From CAYOID01 sp964573115 (GTDB taxonomy: Bacteria; Desulfobacterota; Desulfovibrionia; Desulfovibrionales; Desulfothermaceae): a stretch of 20,765 nt of DNA. The stretch lies in contig CAZNIP010000053.1 of NCBI GenBank assembly GCA_964573115.1, positions 1 to 20,765 on the forward strand. Direction: 5' to 3'. Under the pieces are notes generated by a model, which worked only from the letters and a program-made list of their open reading frames with translations, made no database searches and was not told the origin of the DNA. Shown here one piece after another: positions 7,627 through 13,584 of the stretch. Within the stretch, counting starts at the first letter, position 1. Each line of letters opens with the position of its first letter. Made by a program: the position numbers and the translations under genes.

Positions 7627-8988
7627 ATGAAACGCTGGGTGTTGATGACTCTTGGACTCGTGTGTGTGTGCTCGTCCCCTGCAAAGGCCAGGGTTGATCT
7701 GGTGGCCCTGCCGCAACGCGATGCAGTGCAGATGACCATCTACAACTCGGCTGACCTGACTCTGGTCAGGGAAAAAAGGCATCTGACCCTTCACCAGGGC
7801 CTGAACACCCTTCAGTTTTCCTGGGCCGGGACCCTGATTGACCCCACAAGCCTGGACATGACCCCTGTCTCACGGGACCGCGACGTCGCGGTTCAGGAAC
7901 TGTCCTATCCGCCCAGGGCCAAGAATGTCGGGGTCTGGAAAGTGCAGAGTGAGTCCGGCGGGAACATCCCGGTGGACATTTCCTATCTGACCAGTGGATT
8001 GACCTGGCAGGCCTTTTATATGGGTACCCTGAGCCGGAAAGAGACTGAGATGGACCTCCAAGGGTTTGTCCGGGTGACGAACCAGAGCGGAGATGATTAT
8101 GGCCAGGCCCAGGTGCGGGTCGTTGTCGGACAGGTCAATCTTCTCGATCAGATCTCCAGCCTGGCCAAGAGGCAGGAGCCTTACGGCCGACCTGTTCAAG
8201 AGCCCCGGGTCAGCAGACACACAGACCTGGCCGGCCGGGGAGCCCCTCAAGCCAAGGCGGCTTTCATGCAGGCTGAGACCATGGCCCTGGCCAGACCCAA
8301 GGACATCGTCAAGGAAGGACTCAGCGAATACTTCCTGTACTCCATCGAGGGCACTGAGACCATCCGGGACGGTTGGTCCAAGAGGCTGCCCAGCCTGGAG
8401 GCCAGGGATATTCCGGTGGTCAACGTGTACAAGTATGACCAGCAGCGTTTTGGAACAGAGGTCGTTCGTTTTCTGAACCTGGTCAACGACGAGGGGCACC
8501 AGCTCGGTCAGACACCGATTCCAGGCGGGAGCTTGACTCTCTATCGAGCATTGGGTTCAGGGGCTGAGCTGAGCTTTGAAGGGCAGACCAGGTTCAAATA
8601 CATCCCTGTGGGAGACAAGGCTGAGCTCAACCTCGGATCGGTGTCCAGGGTCATGGTCGAACCCACGCTCATGGAGCAGGCAACAGACTCCTATCTCTTC
8701 GATCAGCAAGGGGACATCAGAGGCTGGGACGAGACCAGGACCTACAGGATCAAGGTCGTCAACACCAGGGCGATTCCAGTGAAGACAGAGATCACCAGGC
8801 ACATCCCGACGTCGAGCTGGGACATTCAGGATGTGCCGGAGCACATCGTCCTGGAGAAGATTGATGTCGATACGGTGAGGTTCTACCTGGATCTCAAACC
8901 CGGGCAGGAATCAACCTTCGGCTACACGGTCACGACCCATCATGGCCGGCGGGCTCAGCAGGCTGGCAGGAAGATGCACCGGCCCTGA
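7627..8988 (+). CDS. Exported DUF4139 domain-containing protein, second copy
   Basis: A 453-residue protein with a signal peptide (MKRWVLMTLGLVCVCSSPAKA, about 1-21). The N-terminal beta domain starts with VALPQRDAVQMTIYNSADL. The DUF4139 core includes PVDISYLTSGLTWQAFYMG, LQGFVRVTNQSGDDY and a C-terminal series of beta strands with GDKAELNLG and TRTYRIKVVN. A central variable linker (about 180-225) rich in Arg, Ala and Gln separates the halves. It has no DUF4140 coiled coil. AGAGGGGGG precedes the ATG closely. The paralogue directly upstream indicates an old tandem duplication, since identity is low. No terminator was seen directly after the gene. The enzymatic or structural role of DUF4139 is not established. 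Confidence 0.85.
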   Translation: MKRWVLMTLGLVCVCSSPAKARVDLVALPQRDAVQMTIYNSADLTLVREKRHLTLHQGLNTLQFSWAGTLIDPTSLDMTPVSRDRDVAVQELSYPPRAKNVGVWKVQSESGGNIPVDISYLTSGLTWQAFYMGTLSRKETEMDLQGFVRVTNQSGDDYGQAQVRVVVGQVNLLDQISSLAKRQEPYGRPVQEPRVSRHTDLAGRGAPQAKAAFMQAETMALARPKDIVKEGLSEYFLYSIEGTETIRDGWSKRLPSLEARDIPVVNVYKYDQQRFGTEVVRFLNLVNDEGHQLGQTPIPGGSLTLYRALGSGAELSFEGQTRFKYIPVGDKAELNLGSVSRVMVEPTLMEQATDSYLFDQQGDIRGWDETRTYRIKVVNTRAIPVKTEITRHIPTSSWDIQDVPEHIVLEKIDVDTVRFYLDLKPGQESTFGYTVTTHHGRRAQQAGRKMHRP

Positions 8989-9026
8989 TGGGGATCAGAG
9001 CCTGTTTCAGCATGGCCGCCGAGGCT

Positions 9027-9179
9027 TCACAAAGACGCTCGAGCCTTTTCCAGATGAGCCCCGGACAACCCTCTCCAGGGCTCCAGCCCTTCCCGTGTGG
9101 CGATCGCCTCCCCAAAGGTCTCCTTGAGCCTGATCAGTGACCCAGCGATGCACGGCTGCAGCCGTGCATCGCTGTGCAT
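9027..9179 (-). other. Possible 50-codon ORF or gene remnant
   Basis: Within the 574-base gap 8989-9562, a minus-strand frame runs from ATG at 9179 to TGA at 9027. It reads like protein in part (RLKETFGEAIATREGLEPW), but its N-terminal third is encoded by a perfect 30-bp palindrome. AGGAG abuts the ATG with no spacing. Just upstream, in another frame, FDLKGVSRFLMRGDAQ also looks protein-like, which hints at a frameshifted remnant. I recognise no family. Confidence 0.2.
9144..9173. repeat. Perfect 30-bp palindrome
   Basis: Two abutting 15-base arms, AGCGATGCACGGCTG at 9144-9158 and its exact reverse complement at 9159-9173, with no spacer. The centre GGCTGCAGCC shares its core with the hairpins at 844, 2343 and 9227. 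No T tract follows on either strand. It could be a protein binding site, a cruciform-forming element or a repeat remnant. Confidence 0.85.
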
Positions 9180-9226
9180 CTCCTCGCATGAGGAAGCGAG
9201 ACACTCCCTTCAGGTCAAATCCAGAT

Positions 9227-9253
9227 ACGAGCGCAGCCAGAGGCTGCGCTCGT
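9227..9253. repeat. Hairpin with perfect 12-bp arms and AGA loop
   Basis: Arms ACGAGCGCAGCC (9227-9238) and GGCTGCGCTCGT (9242-9253) around the loop AGA. It ends eleven bases before composite repeat copy B. No T run follows on either strand, so it does not look like an intrinsic terminator. A weaker GCAGCC-TCT-GGCTGC version lies at 13433-13447, just after the unknown gene ending at 13426. Confidence 0.8.
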
Positions 9254-9263
9254 AAGAAACTCA

Positions 9264-9443
9264 ATCACAGGTTTTCGGGTGTCGGGTTTCCGGAAGAAGG
9301 CCTTCAAGTACATTGACTGGACAGAGTTTCTGCCCTGATCAAACTGTCCGGTGGACTGTTTTCTCGAAAAGTCGGGAATCTTTTCTGCCCTCAACCATCC
9401 ACCCTCAACCCTCGACCATCAGCCCGGCCAGAGGCCGGGCTGA
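9264..9443 (+). repeat. Composite intergenic repeat, copy B
   Basis: Same order of blocks as copy A: ATCACAGG, GGTGTCGGG, GGAAGAAGGCCTT, GACTGGACAGAGTTTCT, CCCTGATCAAACTG, GGGAATCTTTTCT, CAACCCTCGACC. The closing hairpin is perfect here: AGCCCGGCC (9421-9429), loop AGA, GGCCGGGCT (9433-9441). It lies directly upstream of the transporter gene. The middle of the element differs from A and C by substitutions and small insertions. Confidence 0.8.
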
Positions 9444-9562
9444 CTTGCAAATCCAGTCCGGTTTTGGTAGGCAAGGCCGGTTTTCACCCTGGGGCTCGCT
9501 TCTGGCCTACAGGGAACCTGTTTTCTCATTCACATTCGTTGTTGCAGTTCAAGGAGGCAGTC

Positions 9563-11038
9563 ATGGCGCAACGTGAGCAGTGGGGCAGCCGGATCGGATT
9601 CATTCTGGCTGCAGTCGGTTCAGCAATCGGACTGGGGAATATCTGGCGATTTCCCTACATGGCCTATGACAATGGCGGCGGGGCATTTCTGATCCCTTAC
9701 TTCTTCGCCCTGCTGACCGCCGGGATTCCGATCATCATCATGGAGTTCGGACTGGGGCACAAGTTCAAGGGTTCGGCCCCGATGTCCTTTGCCAAGGCCT
9801 CGAAAAAATGGGAATGGCTTGGATGGTGGCAGGTCTTCGTGGCCTTCGTGATCGCCATTTACTACGTGGTGGTCATCGCCTGGGCCCTCAACTACGCCCT
9901 GCTGGGCATGAAGCTCGGTTGGGGGACGGAGACCAAGGATTTCTTCTTCAGCCAGTTCCTGAACCTGTCCTCAAGCCCCCTGGAGTGGGGAGGCATCGTC
10001 TGGCCCATCTTCATCTCCGGGGTGATCATCTGGTTCATCACCTGGCTGGTCCTCTTCAGCGGAGTCAAGCGGGGGATCGAGTTCTCGAACAAGATCTTCA
10101 TGCCCATCCTGTTCGTCCTTCTGCTGGTCATGCTCGGCCGAGCCGTGACTCTGGAAGGGGCTTCCGAAGGCCTGCAATGGCTCTTTCGGCCTGACTTCAG
10201 CGCTATTCTGGACTACAAGGTCTGGACCGCGGCCTACGGGCAGATCTTTTTCACCCTGAGCATCTGCTTCGCGATCATGATCACCTATTCCAGCTATCTT
10301 CCTGAGAAATCGGACATCAACAACAACGGCATGATGACCGCCTTCATCAACTGCGGTTTCAGCATGCTGGCCGGGATCATGATCTTCGGCGTGCTCGGCC
10401 ACATGGCCACCCAGCAGGGTGTGCCCCTGAAAGACGTGGCCGGGGCCGGCGTGGGGCTGGCCTTTGTGACCATTCCCAAGGCCATCAACCTCCTTCCCGG
10501 CGCCGGGTTCTTTGGGTTTCTGTTCTTCATTTCCCTGGTTTTTGCCGGGATGTCGTCCATGATCTCCATCACCGAAGCCTGCAACTCAGCCATCATGGAC
10601 AAGTTCGGCTGGGCTCGGAAACCTTCGGCGACCCTGCTCTGCGTCGTCGGGTTCGCCTTCAGCCTGATCTTCATGACCAACGGCGGGCTGCTGGTCCTGG
10701 ACATCGTGGACCACTTCATCAACAACTTCGGGATCGTGTTCGCCGGGCTGGTGGAAGTGATTTTCCTGTCCTGGTTCTTCAGGCTGGAAACCGTGCGGGA
10801 ACACGCCAATTCCCTGTCCGACTTCCGGATCGGGGTCTGGTGGAACTTCTGCCTCAAGGTGATCACCCCGATTGTTTTGGGCTACATGGCCATCGCCAAC
10901 CTTGTGGGGGACATCAAGGAGGCCTACGGCGGATATCCCATCAGCGCCCTGGTCATTTTCGGCTGGGTCGTGGTCGTGGGGATCGTGATCCTGAGCTTTG
11001 TGCTCCAGAGCGGCCGAAGCTGCGCTGACAATGGATGA
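9563..11038 (+). CDS. Sodium-dependent amino-acid transporter, NSS (SNF) family
   Basis: A 491-residue integral membrane protein with about 11-12 hydrophobic segments, predicted to import an amino acid or related solute driven by sodium. The family hallmark lies at the N-terminus: WGSRIGFILAAVGSAIGLGN (7-26), followed by WRFPYMAYDNGGGAF, covering TM1 with its unwound substrate and sodium site. IIIMEFGLG marks the end of TM2, and a later hydrophobic segment (SLVFAGMSSMISITEA) fits the family's TM8 sodium-site region. The ATG at 9563 was chosen because AAGGAGG lies just upstream; a longer frame from 9464 is hydrophilic and unsupported. The small MetS-like gene 118 bases downstream suggests a two-component MetP/MetS-type system. 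Substrate is unknown; methionine or alanine is only an analogy. Confidence 0.93.
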   Translation: MAQREQWGSRIGFILAAVGSAIGLGNIWRFPYMAYDNGGGAFLIPYFFALLTAGIPIIIMEFGLGHKFKGSAPMSFAKASKKWEWLGWWQVFVAFVIAIYYVVVIAWALNYALLGMKLGWGTETKDFFFSQFLNLSSSPLEWGGIVWPIFISGVIIWFITWLVLFSGVKRGIEFSNKIFMPILFVLLLVMLGRAVTLEGASEGLQWLFRPDFSAILDYKVWTAAYGQIFFTLSICFAIMITYSSYLPEKSDINNNGMMTAFINCGFSMLAGIMIFGVLGHMATQQGVPLKDVAGAGVGLAFVTIPKAINLLPGAGFFGFLFFISLVFAGMSSMISITEACNSAIMDKFGWARKPSATLLCVVGFAFSLIFMTNGGLLVLDIVDHFINNFGIVFAGLVEVIFLSWFFRLETVREHANSLSDFRIGVWWNFCLKVITPIVLGYMAIANLVGDIKEAYGGYPISALVIFGWVVVVGIVILSFVLQSGRSCADNG

Positions 11039-11156
11039 ATCCGCATTGGATGGTTTTTGCCCTCATGAAAAGGACAAACATTCCATCTCTTGCCAACACA
11101 TGACTGAAAAGGTGCGCCCGGCAGGACCGGTCGCCCTGAACACAAGGAGAATGACC

Positions 11157-11258
11157 ATGACTGGTGGAGCGATCTTCATGATGCTGTTTGGGCTTGGAGT
11201 CACCTGGGGCGGAGCAGCAATCTGCCTGGCGGTGGCGATGAAAAAGCGCGATATCTGA
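11157..11258 (+). CDS. MetS-like NSS transporter small subunit
   Basis: A 33-residue protein made almost entirely of one transmembrane helix (about 4-27, MTGGAIFMMLFGLGVTWGGA at the start) with a basic end (KKRD). Such tiny single-helix proteins directly follow NSS transporter genes in many bacteria and are called MetS-type small subunits; in Corynebacterium the small partner is needed for MetP function. AAGGAG lies seven bases before the ATG at 11157; an ATG at 11151 is too close to that site. A strong terminator follows 63 bases later, so it is the last gene of the transporter operon. The family assignment rests on size, topology and position. Confidence 0.75.
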   Translation: MTGGAIFMMLFGLGVTWGGAAICLAVAMKKRDI

Positions 11259-11321
11259 ACCTGTTTCGTGTTTGTGCACTGTTGAACGGGCCTGCGCGAT
11301 GGCAACAGGTCTGAAAGCAAT

Positions 11322-11362
11322 CAGGGCGCCAGTTCTTTTCCTGTGGCTGGCGCCCTGTTTTC
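11322..11362 (+). terminator. Intrinsic terminator of the NSS transporter operon
   Basis: Perfect 11-bp arms CAGGGCGCCAG (11322-11332) and CTGGCGCCCTG (11347-11357), a 14-base loop, then TTTTC. It lies between the small subunit gene and the PAPS-reductase-family gene, and rules out the longer start at 11343 for the latter. Confidence 0.88.
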
Positions 11363-11372
11363 GCGGGGCGCG

Positions 11373-12077
11373 ATGAAGAGTGGTGAGCAAGCGCAGCATC
11401 TGGGCTTGGATGCCAAGATCGAGGTTTCCCTGGAGTTCCTGGACACCCTGGTTCAGGATGACGGAGCTGCGGGCATTGCCGTGGCCTGGACAGGAGGGAA
11501 GGATTCCACCGTGGTTCTGTCCCTGTGGAAGCATTTCCTCCAGGAGCGGGGCCTCTTGCATGAGGTTGGCCTGAGGGCCCTGAACCTGGATACCGGGTGC
11601 AAGTTCCAGGAGGTTTTGGCCTTTCGGGATCAGCTGGCCGCTGCCTGGGGGGTGTCCCTGTCGGTCTTCAGGCCTCAGGTGGACCTGGCCACGTTTCCGG
11701 TTGCAGAAGATCCGGTTCAGTGCTGCTCCACCCTGAAAATCGAACCCCTCAAAAGAGGGGTCCGGGAAATGGGGCTGAAGGTTCTGCTGACCGGGCTCCG
11801 CTGTGACGAGCATGCCTCCAGAGGGGCCAGAAAAGGGGTCGAGCCCAGGAGCAACCCCACCTACCTGCAGGCCCATCCGATTCTCCATTGGAACGAGATG
11901 GACATCTGGGCCTACCACATGAGTACCGGCCTGGACTATTGCCCCTTGTACGATCAGGGGTACCGATCCCTGGGCTGCGTGCCCTGCACCCAGCCGCACC
12001 CGTCTTCAGAGCGGGATGGCCGGAATCCGGACAAAGAGAAACGTCTCGGCCAGCTGCGCAGCCTGGGCTATTTTTGA
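11373..12077 (+). CDS. APS/PAPS reductase-family protein with Fe-S cysteines but no C-terminal catalytic cysteine
   Basis: A 234-residue adenine-nucleotide alpha-hydrolase (PP-loop) protein. The PP-loop is AWTGGKDST (38-46). Downstream motifs are typical of the CysH/CysD superfamily: LNLDTGCKFQE (71-80 region), GLRCDEHASR (141-150), HPILHWNEMDIWAYH (168-182) and LYDQGYRSLGCVPCT (192-206). Cys117, Cys118, Cys202 and Cys205 fit the four [4Fe-4S] ligands of assimilatory APS reductases. The C-terminal ECGLH segment with the catalytic cysteine is absent; the protein ends at RSLGYF. It may therefore activate or transfer sulfur by another chemistry rather than reduce APS. The start at 11373 avoids the terminator but has only a weak GGGGCG site. 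It is a single-gene unit, with no sulfate assimilation neighbours. Confidence 0.8.
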   Translation: MKSGEQAQHLGLDAKIEVSLEFLDTLVQDDGAAGIAVAWTGGKDSTVVLSLWKHFLQERGLLHEVGLRALNLDTGCKFQEVLAFRDQLAAAWGVSLSVFRPQVDLATFPVAEDPVQCCSTLKIEPLKRGVREMGLKVLLTGLRCDEHASRGARKGVEPRSNPTYLQAHPILHWNEMDIWAYHMSTGLDYCPLYDQGYRSLGCVPCTQPHPSSERDGRNPDKEKRLGQLRSLGYF

Positions 12078-12100
12078 ATTCCCGGAAGAAACGTCGAATC

Positions 12101-12300
12101 AGGAAGAACCCTCAGTCCTGCGGACAGTTCCCCGGACCCCTCAGGCCTTTGGCCAGCTCCCCTTGGAAAAGGGGAGCATTCAAGGGGAGCAGTTCAGAAG
12201 GACAGTTTGTCCTCTGATCAAACTGGCTGAGTCGAAGCCCCTCCCGGCACCTCGGGCATCTTTTCTCCCCTCAACCTTCAGCCCGGTCAGCGGCCGAGCT
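12101..12300 (+). repeat. Composite intergenic repeat, copy C (long form)
   Basis: Contains an upstream module missing from A and B: GGAAGAACCCTCAGTCCTG, a CCCCGGACCCCTCAGGCC block and a perfect hairpin with arms GCTCCCCTT (12156-12164) and AAGGGGAGC (12169-12177). The shared module follows: CTGATCAAACTGGCTGAGTC, CACCTCGGGCATCTTTTCT, TCAACCTTCAGCCC and an imperfect closing hairpin. It lies between convergent genes. Confidence 0.85.
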
Positions 12301-12343
12301 GAAAACTGACATCGTGCGGCTGTTTCCCGAGACGAGCCGCGTC

Positions 12344-12832
12344 TCAGAGGTATGGATGGGCTGTTTCCTCGACATGCCGGCTCAGGTCGAAGATGCCGTG
12401 AACCGGAAAATCGAGGTTGGCGTTGGGGATCTTTTCAAAGTGGATTTTACCGATGGTGCCCTGCTCCGGAACTTCTGACAGGGGGGTGAGCCCCATGGGA
12501 ATGGGAAACTGGAGAGTCCTGGCCGTGATCGACTCCAGTCTGGATTCGTAGCGTTGAGAAAGGTACTCCACGAGCCTGTCTTTTTCTTCGGCATTGAAGG
12601 TTTCCAGGAGGACTTTCCTGCTTCCTGTGGGATCCACGGACTGCTCCGGGCGAATCGGGTCACCGAGCAAAGACCCCCAATCGTAGATCGCTTCTTCGTC
12701 AGCTGGCCATTCTGGCCGGAAAAGATGAACTTCGACATCCCTGTACCCTTTGAACGAGCTGATGACCATGGAGATCACATACCCCCGGTCGATGTGCGGG
12801 ACGTTCTGCCTGGTGGTGTCCTGGATATGCAT
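12344..12832 (-). CDS. Protein of unknown function, 162 residues
   Basis: I do not recognise this family. The protein is soluble, with no signal peptide or membrane segment. Visible features are an N-terminal half with alternating hydrophobic residues (YVISMVISSFKGYRDVEVHL), an acidic loop with Trp (EEAIYDWGSLLGDP), a central charged helix (about 77-98, FNAEEKDRLVEYLSQRYESR) and a beta-rich C-terminus. The start is well supported by AAGGAGG six bases before the ATG. It is divergent from the unknown gene at 12998, with 165 bases between that may hold promoters for both. Confidence 0.7.
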   Translation of the reverse strand: MHIQDTTRQNVPHIDRGYVISMVISSFKGYRDVEVHLFRPEWPADEEAIYDWGSLLGDPIRPEQSVDPTGSRKVLLETFNAEEKDRLVEYLSQRYESRLESITARTLQFPIPMGLTPLSEVPEQGTIGKIHFEKIPNANLDFPVHGIFDLSRHVEETAHPYL

Positions 12833-12997
12833 GGAAGGCCTCCTTGGATGGGTTCGAATGGATTCAGGGCATCAGCATGGACCCGGGATGTGTGCTTGTC
12901 AATGTCCGACCTCTGAGGATAAGCTGAGCATCGTTTTCACTGTTCGAGCAGACATTGGCGCATGGACAGGACGCGTCAAGGGTCCAAGGGAGGCTTC

Positions 12998-13426
12998 ATG
13001 ACGTTCAGATGGATCACGGCGGGTTCTCCAGAAGGCGGGACAGGGACAGCCGGGGTGTCTCTGCATATTCAGAGCACAAAGAGTCAGGAAAAAATTCAGC
13101 TCATTCCGCCATGTGCGGGCTTGCCGCAGTTTGAGCAGGCCATTGCCGATCTGAAGAAGGAGCTCGACGTCCAGCTCAAGGAAGCTGAAGCGGCATTTGA
13201 GGCCATGAAGCCCGATCATGGAGAGATCGTGCACAGCCCGGAAGAGGTCTGGGAAAGAATGAAGACCTTGGCCACAGATCAGGAGATGTTCGATTTTTTC
13301 AACAGCCTTGAGCTCTCGCTGCGTCAGCAGACTGCTGAGCACATTTTGACCCGGGTCAGCTTGTTTTCCGGCAGAGGACCTGTCTTTGCAGAACACTTTG
13401 ACCAGGACAGCCAGAGCCTGATCTGA
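12998..13426 (+). CDS. Protein of unknown function, 142 residues, with a charged helix
   Basis: I do not recognise this family. After a Gly/Thr-rich N-terminus comes a likely amphipathic helix or coiled coil (about 45-75, PQFEQAIADLKKELDVQL and following), then a helical region with many Glu and Met residues (SPEEVWERMKTLATDQEMFD). It is cytoplasmic, with no membrane segment. The ATG at 12998 was chosen for GGGAGG six bases upstream; an upstream in-frame ATG at 12962 lacks a site. It ends 158 bases before the ribonucleotide reductase start with only a small hairpin (13433-13447) between, so read-through into that gene is possible. Confidence 0.6.
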   Translation: MTFRWITAGSPEGGTGTAGVSLHIQSTKSQEKIQLIPPCAGLPQFEQAIADLKKELDVQLKEAEAAFEAMKPDHGEIVHSPEEVWERMKTLATDQEMFDFFNSLELSLRQQTAEHILTRVSLFSGRGPVFAEHFDQDSQSLI

Positions 13427-13584
13427 GTCACCGCAGCCTCTGGCTGCACAGAATCTTCGGGTTTGAACCAATTCTTGTTTCTGTGCTTCAAGTGAAGTAC
13501 GTTTCCCCCTTTGCCACAACCCTCTCAGAAAATGAATCAGCCCATCAGCGTCAAGGTTTGGGCTCACGACAAGGAGTTTCAGGA

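Noticed and set aside
6748..7794. Minus-strand open frame of 348 codons opposite the DUF4139 genes
   Set aside because: Antisense to two genes with signal peptides and ribosome sites; no motif in its own translation.
9464..9562. Upstream start for the NSS transporter
   Set aside because: The extra 33 residues are hydrophilic and unlike the family; AAGGAGG supports the ATG at 9563.
11343..11372. Upstream start for the APS-reductase-like gene
   Set aside because: These codons lie inside the terminator of the transporter operon and lack a ribosome site.
10953..11999. Minus-strand open frame of 348 codons opposite the transporter end and the APS-reductase-like gene
   Set aside because: It covers parts of three unrelated plus-strand genes and a terminator, which a real gene would not.
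12101..12300. Insertion sequence at the composite repeats
   Set aside because: The copies contain no transposase frame and no consistent target duplications were visible; recorded as non-coding repeats instead.
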